A program made the translations under genes and the position numbers. A stretch of DNA of 64,000 nt from Phoma sp. XZ068 (taxonomy: Eukaryota > Ascomycota > Dothideomycetes > Pleosporales > Didymellaceae): positions 1,054,001 to 1,118,000 of the forward strand of contig RBKR01000014.1 in assembly GCA_004835665.1 (NCBI GenBank), read 5' to 3'. Shown here one piece after another: positions 31,253 through 43,600 of this stretch. The notes beneath the pieces are model-generated. The model was not told the DNA's origin and made no database searches. It saw only the letters and a program-made list of their open reading frames with translations. Numbering within the stretch: the stretch's first letter is position 1; every line of letters begins with the position of its first letter.

Positions 31253-33097
31253 CTACTCTTTGGTTCGTATCTCTGCCGATTGCAGCTCGAACGAGTCATT
31301 GTCTTGAGGCCTCCAGAAACGCTTGTCGCCTTTGATGGCTCGGATAAACCATGGCTGGTTACGAGCAGAGTCGGCACGGACTTTTAACATGTTAGCACTC
31401 TGATAGGTGAAATACAGGGATTGGTAAACTTACAACTCCAGTACTCCTTGTCGTCGTAATCAGGAGGAAGAAGGCGACCACGAGAAACAGCACCGAGAGC
31501 CCAAGTGACTGTGTTAAGGATAGCGTAGCACATGATACCAGCTACCAGGCCGTACGCGATAGAGTACGAGAAAGGCATGAACATGAGAGTGACGAAGGCT
31601 GGGATAGAGTCTCCAGGGTAGTTCCAGTTGATTGCCGTCATTCCGCGCATCATCATGCAGCCAACGAGGATCAAAGCACCACCAGTCGCCCAAGGTGGAA
31701 TGGAGGCGAAAATAGGCGCAAAGAACAGCGAGATGAAGAAGCAAATACCGGTAGTCATGGCAGTCAGACCAGTGCGGCCACCCTCCTGGATACCAGAACC
31801 AGATTCAACGAACGCAGTCACGGGCGAGGAACCGAAAAGAGAGCCAACAGAAATGGCAGCAGCATCAGCACAGTATGCGATGGTGCTCTTAGGGAAGTCA
31901 CCGGTATCTGGGTCGACGACACCAGAGAAGCGGGCCATTGAGTACAAGGTACCTGTTGCATCGAGAATATCGACGTACAACATGGTGAAGACGGCCAGGA
32001 TGAATTGACCGGCAACATCGCCATCGATAGTAGTGAGGGTCCAGTCCTGGACTGCCAAAATCCTCTTGATAGGGTGGAAAGCAACAACATTCTTGAAGAA
32101 CTCAAAACGGCTGTCACCAACGGCGGTGCGGGGGAAGTATGTGATGGATGTGTCGCGAGGCCAGGAGAAAATGGACACGAGAGCGATACCGACGATCATA
32201 GCACCCCGAACCTTGTAGGTCATGAGCAGTGCGGTCAGTACTCCACCGACCATGAAACCAAGCCACATGGTGGGCGAGGTTGCCTTGTGCGAAAGACAGG
32301 CGCCAGTGTCCGGATCGAGGTACTGTGGAGGACAACCTCCAAGCTCTAGAGGAGTGGCCTTCGAGCCGGTAATGGCACCAATACCAGCAGAGTAAGACAA
32401 TCCGATCAGAGTGAGGAAGAGTCCAATACCGGCACCACAAGCCACCTTGATGGAGGCGGGGATAATGCGTGCAAGCCACTGGCGGATACCAAGGAGAGAT
32501 AGGGCGATGAAGATGAAGCCTTCGACGAAGACAGCCATCATGGCAACGCGGTAGTTGATAGGTCCAGTTCCGTGGAAGCCAACAATCTGGTAGGCAAGGT
32601 AGGCGTTAAGACCCATGGCAGGTGCAACAGCAACTGGAAGGTTGGAGGAGATACCCATGAGAAAAGATCCGAAGGCAGCGATGGCAGCCGTAGCAGTGAC
32701 TAGATCCCGGTTCACTTCAACCAGGCAGAGGTTGTAGTCTTTGTCGGTAAGGCAAGTAGGGTCCGCCGTATCGTTACAGACACATGTAGCACCTGAGTCA
32801 GTGAGTACAGAGGCCTGGAGTTGGTGGGTCAGCCGCTGTAAAAACTCATATCTGAGGCATCTGCTTACGTTGACAGCAATGATGTACGCCATGGTAAAAA
32901 AGGTTGTCAAACCGGCTCGCAGCTCGGTGGTGAACCTCGCGCCCTTGATTTCATTGGGCTGTGATGATCAGTGTTGCTCTTCGTACTAAGTTCAAAAGTA
33001 GACTTACATGACCAGAACCATCGAGGTGGAAGTACCGACCCACAACGGAGCCTGACACGATGTCATTCAATCTGGCCTTGTAGGCAGCAAAACCCAT
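31253..33097 (-). CDS. azgA: AzgA-type adenine/guanine/hypoxanthine permease
   Basis: CDS is the complement of 31253..31380, 31434..32814, 32869..32958 and 33008..33097; 562 aa, close to Aspergillus AzgA. The introns are 53, 54 and 49 bp with GTAAGY donors. The last intron is supported by a perfect GCTAAC branch point and restores the tail YWSFRADSARNQPWFIRAIKGDKRFWRP. The second intron (54 bp) is readable in frame. The protein starts MGFAAYKARLNDIVSGSVVGRYFHLDGSGHP and has the family signatures TTFFTMAYIIAVN, NLPVAVAPAMGLNAYLAY, YVDILDATGTLYSMA and GSSPVTAFVESGSGIQEGGRTGL. About 12-14 membrane segments are expected. AzgA imports purine bases with protons at the plasma membrane and is normally under nitrogen and purine control; I found no clear regulator sites upstream. 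Confidence 0.94.
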
Positions 33098-34543
33098 GAT
33101 TGCAAATGTGATGTAGCAAGCAAGGGAAACAGATATGGATTCTTCAAGCGAAAGATGTGCACAACACTTAGAGGCAGACGATCACTGTACTTAAGAGATC
33201 GGTTTGACACCTCGCCCAACTAGTCGTAGTAGCTACGAGTAATGTCGGATGTACTCCTTTTGGAGAGTTGACACTCCACTTGATCCAACGTTTTTCATGG
33301 TTGCGCACGTACCCGCGGCATGCAAGCCGTGGTGCTTTTAGTGGCTTGTTCTACGTGAAGCCACAAGGATGGAAGGTTTCACTAGCACACGGCGTACCAA
33401 GGCCCCTTTCCCCCATCCTGTTGAAGAAGCCGCGCGCGGTTCGGGTTAGCTCTACCGATATGGCGCCATGGTTGTTGGGGTCCCGGCAGTCCACCCTTTT
33501 CGACGATCGTGTGCGCCCGCGGTGCTGGTTCGGTAGTGTCGTGGCCGACGTGACGATCAGTTTGTTGCATCGCAAGAGCTCGATCTGCTGTGCATTGAGC
33601 TGGCACAATGGCATTCTTGCTACGGCCGATGCCCTCATCTGGTTATCACGATGCCAAACGTATCCGAGACAACCGTGACGGGCAGGATTGCTAGCAAAAT
33701 TGAAGGCTCGGAGATGATCAATGAATCAGACTGATATGGACAGGGAAAAGGACTTTGGCAGAGGGCCCAGAAGAGACGCGCATGCATGACCTAAGAAGAA
33801 GGACCGTAGGAAGCGCCACTCAGGCACGAAGTGGCAACGGTACCTGGTAAGGCCACCCGCGAGGCATCATTGGACAGAGCAACAGGAGCCATGGATTCGC
33901 AAGCATTGGCCCAGTTTTGTTCTGGAAGGTGGCATCATTGGCAACCAGGGGACCAAGTGCAAGAGTTCAGATCCCGATCACTTGGGCCCGACGGGGTTGT
34001 TGAGATGATGGGCGATGGAGAAAGTGGGTGAAAATGGTGGTACGGCCGATGATCCTCCTCTCGCAGGCGTGCTGGCACCATTGAAGTGGACTGTGCGACT
34101 CCACTGGTTCGCTTCGCGGGAGCGGGAGGTCTCTCGAATTCATCCTCCGCTCGCCTGACTGGCTGCCGTTCCACGCCGTCGAATGCCGTCAGGAGTCAGG
34201 GTCCCTGCTAGCCAATGCAATGCAAGAACGTGCATGCAAAACAAGCCCGGCGGGCAATGATCCTATCGACCCCTTCAGGATTTCCCACGAGTCCATCGAC
34301 CGAGACGCCAACCGTATCGATGCTAGCCATGTCGGGCGCACAACGGACGCGAGTACGGTACAGAGTCAGTTCTTCCGCGCCGTGTGTAGTGTTGTGATAT
34401 GATCCGTGTGATTCCATCCGTGTGTGCGACACATGTGCAAACCTCGTGCTCTCTGGACCTGTATATGTTCATAGTCAAGAACGCACCCCCCGCCAGCTAG
34501 GCCCAAAACCCCATTCACTGTTGTCGATCACATCAAGGCCACA
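33098..34543. other. divergent spacer between AzgA and the methyltransferase-like gene
   Basis: A 1.4-kb head-to-head region. No open frame here looks coding on either strand; both promoters must lie here. Confidence 0.5.
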
Positions 34544-36604
34544 ATGTTTCCAACTTTCGACGTTCCTCCTCAGCATGCCGAGACGGTAGGAGCCCGCAAG
34601 CACAGAAAAGCAAAGGAAGAGGAGGCCACCAGACGCTCCTCCACTGCTACATCACAGTCATCAGGGAGCAGCCGAAGCGTAAGGGCCGAGTCCAGCGCTT
34701 CTAACAAGAAGAGTGGTGGCTTCGGCTGGTTTGGCAAGAGCAAAGGCGTGCAAGAGATACCCAAGGTTCCTGCGCTGAAGACCAAACTCTCAGAGCCTTC
34801 GCCGCCGCCGCCTGCTGTTGCTCCTGCTGCTGCTGCTTTGTCGCCGCAAGAAACGCCGTCGCCGGTCGTCACATCTCCTGCGAGCGAACTTGCTCATCAG
34901 GTTCAAGAGAGGCGACCATCGCAACGCCCCGAGTCTGACCTGCAATATCAACACCAGCAACGCTTCCACGTCCCACCACCATTGCAATCGCTGCCTCCTC
35001 CCCCAACAGGTGCTCTTCCACAGCTGCCCTCCCCTGGTCTAAATTCACGAGGTACGTGCATCACTCCCCTGTCCTGGCTCTGCGTTGCGATCCTCGAAAC
35101 GATCACTCGAATGACGTTGATCGCGCAATTTCTTTTCTTTTTCCCAGCAACTCGGGATGAGGATCAGCGTCGATGAGGGTCCGATAAGCGCCGAGTCAAA
35201 GCCGTTGTTGTGCCTCAGCTAACGTCCGTCACAGGAAGGATCGACACGGGTCGACCCGTTCACGATGCTGATCGCATCAAGTCGACTTACTCGACTCTCT
35301 CACACAACTCTTACAGCACAACTACTTCATCTGCTCGCACCGCCTTCTCCAACCAGAGTATATTTTCAAATCCTCCCCGTCGCCACGATGATGTCCTGTC
35401 AGAGGATAGCTACTACGGTGACGAGTCACCGGTCTCCAAAACCCCATCGCCCATAACCCCACCCACGTACGTTGACAACAGGAGGCCACCTCCAAGCCGC
35501 CAGAATGTCGACTCCTCGTATGCAAGCAATATCCACATGGAGCCCGTCGAGTCGCGATCTGGCAGCCGTATGAGCGACGGTCCTGCCAAAGCTTCCCAGG
35601 GACCCTTTGCGCGTGCTCTGGGTAAGATGGAGAGTGCCGGCGCTCGCATTGTCTCTGCAAGATTGAGCGAAGAGTGGGAGGGCCTTGATGACGATGACGA
35701 GAGCCTCCAAGAAGTCGTCTTTGAGAAACGCCTCTGGGCTTTGACAGCCTACCAGCGCTTGACGCAGAACAAGCAACTACAGTCTCCTGCACACGACGTA
35801 TTGGCCAACAGCCGACCAGCCGACCAGAGGAGGGTTTTGCATCTGCACGGCAACCTTGCTGATGGCTGGGTTTTGGCAACACGCTACCCTGCCGCGACTG
35901 TTTACACGCTCTCCTCTGCAAATACCTCGAACCTCCCAACATCACACCCTGCACCGTTAAACCATCATTCACTGTTTTCGCCTTCCGTCTCATCGGCAAT
36001 GCCGTTCCCCGATAACTACTTTGATGTAGTCGTCTCACGCTTTGTATCCACATCTTTGCGTAACGATGAATGGGCACGCTCCTTCTTCGACTGCATGCGT
36101 GTGCTCAAGCCTGGAGGTTCAATTGAGATCCTATCCGTGGATGCTCACATGAATGGAGAGGGCCCACAGCTACAGAATTGGGTCGACGAGCACGTCACCT
36201 GTAGGCTCGAAGCTCACAACATCAGCATGGTGCCATCTGAGAGCGTTCTCGACACCATGGAGATCGTTGGTCTCGAAAACATCCGGCGCGCTAGAGTCGC
36301 ACTCCCTGCATACCTTGGCTCTCCTAAAGCAATCGCTCGACCAGCACCAAGCAGCAATGGCCTTCCTACTCCATCACCGCAGGACGTCATTGATGCAAGC
36401 CGCATGATGGCGTATCTGGGGCGCCACTTTTACCAAGATTTGTACGGGAAATTTGTACGCGTTTCCCAGGGCGAGGAGTGGTTCTGGTCCCGGAAGGACA
36501 TCCGGGATGAGTTTGAGAAATTCCAAACGAAGATGGTCCTCACGATTGCATGCGCCCAAAAGCCCGGCGTGGCTGCGGGTACGGAAAGCTACCTCAACAT
36601 TTAG
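34544..36604 (+). CDS. methyltransferase-fold protein with a disordered N-terminus
   Basis: Simplest model: 34544..35051 and 35235..36604, 625 aa, with a 183-bp intron ending at CTAAC...GTCACAG. A second strong acceptor (pyrimidine tract plus CCCAG near 35148) inside it suggests a possible micro-exon encoding about ATRDEDQR; frame allows either form. Residues 1 to about 300 are Ser/Pro-rich and disordered with a KSGGFGWFGKSK patch. The C-terminal part resembles a class I SAM methyltransferase of the type-11 kind: LHLHGNLADGWVLATRYPA at the motif I position, MPFPDNYFDVVVSRFVSTSL and MRVLKPGGSIEILSVD. Motif I lacks the usual GxGxG, so SAM binding is uncertain and the protein may be a pseudoenzyme. 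Substrate is unknown. Confidence 0.75.
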
Positions 36605-39395
36605 AGGAACCCTTCTTCACTTTTCCTTTGTCTGCATGCTATGGCAAGCACTTGCATCAAAATTTCCTGTTCATGTACGACACTTTGTTACGCTCATCCT
36701 ACATTTCTACATGATACCACCACTTATAGATTCCTTACATATTCACACGCGACCTATATTCTAGGCACCCCCGTACATTGATGCAAGTTTGTTTCCAATA
36801 ATGGTCGGTGTCTTCTGCAGCTTCAGCCGCGCATGCCAATGCAGTGCTAATGCAAACCTCATTGCAAGCTTTACTGTAAGCCATTTCCGTACTTTCCACT
36901 ACCAATACATTTATCTGATAACATTCACTGCGATGCATTTCCCACTGCAACCTTATCGATGTCTTATCTGGCTGTTTCAGCCGCCCGTTGAGTAATCCGT
37001 ATTGAGCTTTGAGGATTCAAACCAAACGCAGGCTGCCTGCCGGAGCAAACTCCAGTGCAGTTCTCGACGATAGCCGCCCTGCATAAGCTTTGTCGTCTGG
37101 CGTGAGGCGTCTGCATGTCAAAGGCTTCCGCGGACGGCCTGGCGGGAACGCTCCTATTGGCTCGGTCTCGTAACCTTCCGGATGTGGCAGGGATCTGCTC
37201 TACCGGTTCGGAGGGCAGGCCAAGCGAACGCCAACAAGCCGCAGGCGCAAAGCCAAATCGAACTGATTCGGGTTGGGAGGTAGATTCGGCTTCGATCGTA
37301 GTTCAAGCCTCTTTCTGTTTTCATGGCCGCCACGGATGAATCAGTCAAATACTCTGCATGTCGGAGGTTTGTTCCGATCCCAGCGAAGGTAGGCTTCCGA
37401 GTCGAAACATGACTCTCTATCCGGTCCTTTCGGTGGAAAGGAGAGAAGAGGCTTGTTAATTACGGCACTTGCCATCTGTAAAGCAAGTGCAGCGAGATAG
37501 GAGAGTCGTTCTGGGGTTCGATACCTCTCGTGCTTTGCATTCGATATCCCCAAGCCAAGCGACAGGAGGTGACCTCGGCGTACCACAGAAGTGCTCTGTT
37601 GGGCATGGCGGAGTCAATTCCAATGTTTTGCATTTTCAGGTCCACTTTCACTGCAGGAACTAGAAACCTCGAGTTTTAGCAGCACAGACTTCGTTTAGTC
37701 GCATGCATCGCTTGGTACTATCGCCGACTCCACATCTGCATGCAGATCTCCAGACTTCAAGGTTCACCACCCTCAACAATAGCCTCGAACCATGGAAACC
37801 CGTTGCGTTAATGCGCGCTGCTAGACGTGACTATTGTTACGGCACATGCTCCGAGCAGCTGGGGATTGGAACTGTGCATAATGTTTCAGCCGTGTAACAT
37901 GTATATGATTGGCCTCGCCTATTCAAGCACATCTGCAATCGATAACGACATCTATTGATATCAAATCGCGGGGAAACCTTAACATCGCTACTATTGACGT
38001 GGAGTCGGTCGCTGAACGGCGTCTCTACCCCAACCGTTCTATTCTCCGCTTGTTTCGAGATGCGAGTGCGAGCCCAACGACACATCTCAACGTTTACATG
38101 TCAAGATCGGGTTTCCTTGCACGATCGACACGTGAAGCTGATGCATCTCTTGTCTCATTCCTGCTAAGGTTTAATCACGTCTCCTGCGCACCTGGGCGCA
38201 TTCTTTGCTCCCTTGTGTGCTGCATCATTCCTTGCTGCCCCAAGTCCTATCTTTGGCAGATGCGTATACGATCGTTACAGTCTATCCGCCGTTTCATTTG
38301 ACTGATGCCAGTCTGTGTTTGAATATTTGCACGATGCTTCAATACGATCGCGAAGTTTACCTCTTCGGCCCTTGTGCCGAATCCTTCGCATTGCCATTTT
38401 AACACGGCCCCGTCGATAATTCTGTAGATGGATCTCCTTCCCAATACGGCTTACCAAGCTCTTTCATGCTTGGCCGTCTCCAGTTCTGTGTTCGCATCAT
38501 GGCTCAAGCAACGAGGCTCGGGCTCATGGCAACCGGCATTACCTTGATATCATAATCTTTCATATGACCTCCTACTCTTCTGAGATGACAGGAAGGAGTG
38601 GATATGTGCTTGTTGTCGTCAACATCCCTGTTTGTCTGCAAATCCGATTAGTCCCCGGATGTTATGAGCATGATTTACGCGGACGAAGAGTGCCGCATCT
38701 CTGCCCAATAGAGCAAAGGCAGATTATCCTTGTGTTACCGTCTCCTGCTCAGATCTAGCTAACAGATTCGTCGCTGAGAGGCGATCCGAGGAGGCTGTTA
38801 TAATGACAGTGGTCGATTGTGAGGTTTGAGGTTCTTTGACATTTCGGTAAGTCTGGACGATAGGGACGATCAGTACAAGGCCTTCGGTGGTTGGCGACTG
38901 TAACTGTATACTGCCGTTAGACCAATAAATAACCACCAGTTTTCCTTGCCAATACTTGGACATACCGTGCGAATACTTGATTGCAGTATGAAGCTTTGAG
39001 GGGATGAGGGGTATTCTGCGCGTGTTCAGACGGGGAGGCAAGCGCGTCTCCGTAGCGCTTACCCGTTACATTATCATGGTCTTCCCCTCTCTTCATTGCC
39101 GCAATTCCCTGAAGCACTACTTTGCGAAGTTATGTCCGCCTCTCTCCGGTCGAGATCTGATCTTATTCACCTTCACAGCTCGTGAATTTTGGACGAGCTT
39201 GATTGAGGGCAGCCGCATGTCCTGCATAGCCAACTTTGGCAACCGCAAGCGAAACTTATGACTGTGAAGCTTATAACCGTGAAGAATCACGAAGCCGCGT
39301 ATATAAGCACTCCTGTGTTAGTTCTGACACTCTGCCACAGCCAAATTAACCACTCAACTCCTCGCCGCCCATTTCTGAAGCTTTAGCTACCAAAA
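36605..39395. other. 2.8-kb gene-poor stretch
   Basis: I recognise no gene. Open frames are short on both strands. The right end holds the promoter of the O-methyltransferase gene with a TATA box at 39300. The rest has no repeat or domain that I can identify. Confidence 0.45.
39300..39307 (+). promoter_or_regulatory. TATA box of the O-methyltransferase gene
   Basis: TATATAAG, 89 bp upstream of the ATG at 39396, followed by a pyrimidine/A-rich leader. The position fits a TATA-driven start site. TATA promoters in fungi often mark regulated, non-housekeeping genes. Confidence 0.6.
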
Positions 39396-40195
39396 ATGCC
39401 CTTGACGCCATCACCAATCCGAGCCTCACAGCATGTGCTGGACCTCCTTGCTCGCCTGCACGCCGCATCCCTTGAGCAGGAGGCTGCCATCGCCAGCGAC
39501 ATCTCCAGCAATAGGAAGAAAGTATTCTCCTCCGAAATTCTGAATGACCTCAAGGACAAACTCGCTGGTCAGGACGATGCTAGGGGCGAGTTCGACAAGC
39601 TTATGCTTGACAAATTCATCGCCTTGGATGAAGACAAATGCCACTTCCTTTACCAGCTGATTAGTGCCATGGGAGCGACCAACGTCGTCGAGGCGGGTAC
39701 CAGCTTTGGCGTCAGTACGATCTATCTGGCCCTTGCTACTGCTCAGACGAAATCTGTGACAGGCAAGACGGGCACAGTGATCGCCACCGAGAAGGAGCCT
39801 CAGAAAGCCGCCATTGCACAGGGCTACTGGAAGGAGTGTGGTGTAGACGATCACATTGACCTCAGGGTCGGCGATCTACTCGAGACACTGCAACACAACG
39901 TGCCTGAGGTCGATATACTTCTGCTCGATAGTAAGAATCACGGTATCATCCTTAATACTTTGCTGACATTCGTACTCCAGTCTGGTCTGTCCTTGCGCTC
40001 CCAACACTAAAGATCATTCTGCCTAAGCTGAGGCACGGCGCCGTTGTCCTTACTGACAACACTATCTCGAGCTCTGATGGCTACAAGGATCTGCTCGCTT
40101 TCTTGCGCGCGCCTGAGAGTGGCTTCCAGAATACCACTCTGCCGTATACTAATGGCTTTGAGATGAGCGTGTACATGCCTAACAAGCAAGACTGA
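39396..40195 (+). CDS. class I SAM-dependent O-methyltransferase (small-molecule, caffeoyl-CoA type)
   Basis: Spliced CDS 39396..39930 and 39981..40195, 249 aa; the 50-bp intron (GTAAGA, GCTGAC, CCAG) joins DILLLD to IWSVLALPTLKIILPKLRHGAVVLTDN. SAM motif I is VVEAGTSFGVSTIYLALA, the acidic SAM ligand region IATEKEPQKAAIAQGYW, and the metal-site region VDILLLD followed by VVLTDNT, all typical of methyltransferase family 3. The enzyme should methylate a small hydroxylated molecule; the substrate is unknown. The gene has a TATA box and stands apart from any biosynthetic cluster. The N-terminal 40 residues are helical with no signal peptide, so it is likely cytosolic. Confidence 0.88.
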
Positions 40196-40678
40196 GGGCG
40201 GCGGGAGTTATTGCGATGAATTGCATGGACGGGACCCTGGTGCCTTTCAATACATTTGTCCATGGATTCCAGTCCTGGTGAGTGTCGATCGACCCCTCAC
40301 AATATGCTTCAATACTACATTCCTCAACGATGGTCCAGACAACTTGTGCAATCTTACCGTTCTTTGCTAGTTCAATTCTTCGTCAAAGTTCACCTGAATA
40401 TACACAAAACGATTCTCGTTTGCTCACAAACTTCTCAACAGTGCACTTTCGCCAACTTTCTGGCGGTTTGATGTTCTTACAATCTAGCAATGATGTTCTA
40501 CGCGAGGGGTCAAGATAGTTGTTACCGTAGCAACAGGCGACGGTTTGTAAACAACGAAAGAGCGTTAGCGCCCGGCACTAGCTTCCATCCCGTCCGCTCC
40601 CTCCAAGGTTGCATCTTGAAAGACTCCACCGACTTTGCGCAGGCGCGTCTAACCCTACAGGATACACCAGAAGCCATA
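40196..40678. other. spacer before the ASPM-like gene
   Basis: Tandem genes flank this 483-bp region. Its right half is in frame with the ASPM-like gene from an ATG at 40490, so part of it could be coding if that start is used. Nothing else is seen. Confidence 0.5.
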
Positions 40679-43600
40679 ATGTACAGATATACAGCGGGCA
40701 CACCATGCCCCGCGCCATCGCACACATCGTATCCAGGCACTCGTTATTATGATTATGGTCATACTTCGCCTGTTTACGCGCCCAGTTACGTAGAGGACGG
40801 CACGACAGCAAATATCGAATACACGACCGAAATACAAACGAAGCCGCGCAATGTCAAGCCACGGAGACCCACACGCGCAGCGCGCCCAACTGCCTTCAAC
40901 CCTGGGCTAGACATCTTCGAAGATGTCGCACACGAAGAGGAGCAACAGCAACACCACACAGCGGCTGAGACAAGGCGAAGGAGCCGCGCGCCAGCCATGC
41001 CTGAGGGCACAAGAGTGAAGAAGAACAGCCTACTCGCACAACCCGCACAGAAGATTCCAAGGGCTGCACCTTCAGTCCAGGAGCCGCAGGTGCTAAGGTC
41101 GCAGCGCAAACGCGTCTCGCAGGTCCTAATGGATAGGGAGTCGCCAAACGTGAACGCAACAGTAAAGCTGCACGAGGACATTCTGGAGAAGAAAGAGCTG
41201 AAGAAGCAAGGGCCAAAGAAGGATCCACGACGAAGGACCATCTACGTACCCTCAGACGACACAACCTACCTGACCATCCACCCTGGACAGTCAGTGCATG
41301 AACCGCGCAAGGCTCGAGAGACATCGCCGGATATCGGGCTGGACCTGGTCACGGTATCGGATGAGGACAACAGCAGCTTAGTTTCCGCACTCAAAAAGGA
41401 AAAGAAAGTTTCACGGAAATCACTGGCTGCACCTCCCAAACGAGGGCCTTTGAGCACTTCTTCGCGATCGCTCCAAAGCGTCTCCTTCACGAGTGATGTC
41501 GCAGGTGCTGGAGATGGGAAGGAGAACGTCCCACCTGGTATGGCAACGATCGAAAAGAAGAGCAATGGCACGCACATCGAAATCAACTTCCCGAAAGCGC
41601 TGACGAAGAGCACTGCCGTGGTTGAAGCCCCGAAGGTGCGGATCAAGTCTTCGAAGACCTCTGACGTGACATCATCAGTCAAATCTGAGGCTAGGTCTCG
41701 AGCGAAATCCGACATCCGTACACGACCGGAGGGGTCGCAAAAACGATTGCGTGAGCAGGTTAGCTGTGAACGTTTACCGGCCAAGTCGATAAAGGCCCGC
41801 GCAGACGGAACAGCTTCCACAGCCAGCAGTCTAGCAGCGCACAAGGCAGCACTCAAGGAACACAATGCAGCCATCAAAAACGCAAAGCCTAAGATCTCGA
41901 GAGTACGTCCTGTACAACAGGCCTCGTCTTCACCTTTCCGGACCGACAAGACACCGCCAGCCGCATTGCGCCGCCAAAGACCTGAACGAGCACCGGCGAA
42001 CATTCAGATGTTGCACGTTGTCGGGAAACCGCAGCCGCAGCCGCGAGAGAAGTACCCCGTTCTCGAGGAGGATATCGCGCGACCGGAGATGTATGAGGAC
42101 AACTGGCTCACGTATCAGGAGGTCGCCATTACACAGCTCTTGAATTCCATGTTCGAGGCGGCTAACACAAATCCGAATGACGAGCAAAGTCCGGAGGAGC
42201 TGAGGAAGAAGATGTTGACACTGTACCATGAGCCGTCGATGCCTCCCCTGCACAAGCGCCTGCAAGCATCCCTCCAATTCGGTGCGCTGAGTATCCCGAA
42301 AGATCTCATAGCCCAGACCTTGAGGTTGAAGGACGATGTTGGTTTGAGGAAGAAGTTCTTGACACTTTGGACCAAGTCATACGACCTCAACGCATTGCGA
42401 GCAGCAGTCGAGACGATTGTGGGCCGTCAGATCACAACTCCATCGCGGCTGTCCACAGGATCGACATCTTCTGATGATGGATCGCGAATGTTCCGTGCCG
42501 AAAGACGAGCCATTGAGCACTTCTTGGACGCCTTCTTGATCAAGAACGAAGATGCAGTTCGCGTCAAGGCTGGAGTCGGCAGTATAGCCAATATCACGCG
42601 TGGGGAAGACGACTTCGGGTCTCAGGGCTGGTCGTGGAGACGTACTGCTCTGCGTAGTCTGATGCTTCTGTTGCTGCTTGATCAGGCGAAAAGCGCGGAC
42701 ATTTTACCTGGCTGCCTCTTCCAGTCCACATCGACTTACAAGACGTCGGTCGATGTGCTCCACCAGCTCTCGACCATGCTTCTCCCATCGCATGGCGACA
42801 TCACACGACCGCTCGGTCATCTTAACTATAAGGTCGATCACGTTCAGTACCCACTCCAGGAGTACACCTACCATATCGAGAACATCGCCATTGATCTTCG
42901 CGACGGCATCATGCTTACGCGCCTTGTGGAGCTGCTTCTTTACCCATCCAGCACACTCGCTGCACGTAACGACGACACCATCACCATCGTTATGCCCACT
43001 GGAGAGCTCCTAACATCAGATATCAAGCAGAAGGAGAGCTGGGTCCTGTCACAACATCTCAAATATCCAGCCATCGGCCGCCCCCAGAAAGCCTACAACG
43101 TCCAAGTCGCGCTCTCCGCCCTCGAAGGCGTCCGCGGCCTTCCCAGCCAGGCAACCGGCAGCATTTCGGCAGCAGAAATTGTCGACGGCCATCGTGAGAA
43201 GACACTCAGCCTGCTATGGTCCCTTGTCGGCAAGCACGGCCTGGCAAGCTTGGTGGACTGGGCGCAGATTGCCAAAGAAACCGAGCGATGCAGGGACATG
43301 TGGTACAGACAGCGCAACAAGTTCGAGGAGGATGATCTGGATTCTGATAGCGAGTCTGATGAGCCAGGCACGGAGAGATGCGACCACAGCAGCTCGTTGC
43401 TAGGCTGGGCACGAGCGATTGCAAGACTTCACGGTATCCGAGTTGCGAATCTCACGACATCGTTTGCGGATCCCAAGGTGCTGGAGTGTGTTGTGGACAC
43501 GTACCTCCCGTCTGGTCTTACAGCGACGGTTGACACGAAAACCAGCCTGGCGGCGAAGTTGAAAGCAGTGGGTTGTTCTACTTCTTTCATCAGCTTGTTC

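Noticed and set aside
39396..40195. A secondary-metabolite cluster around the O-methyltransferase, tyrosinase and permease
   Set aside because: The genes are far apart and separated by housekeeping genes; there is no polyketide synthase, NRPS, terpene cyclase or pathway regulator in the window.
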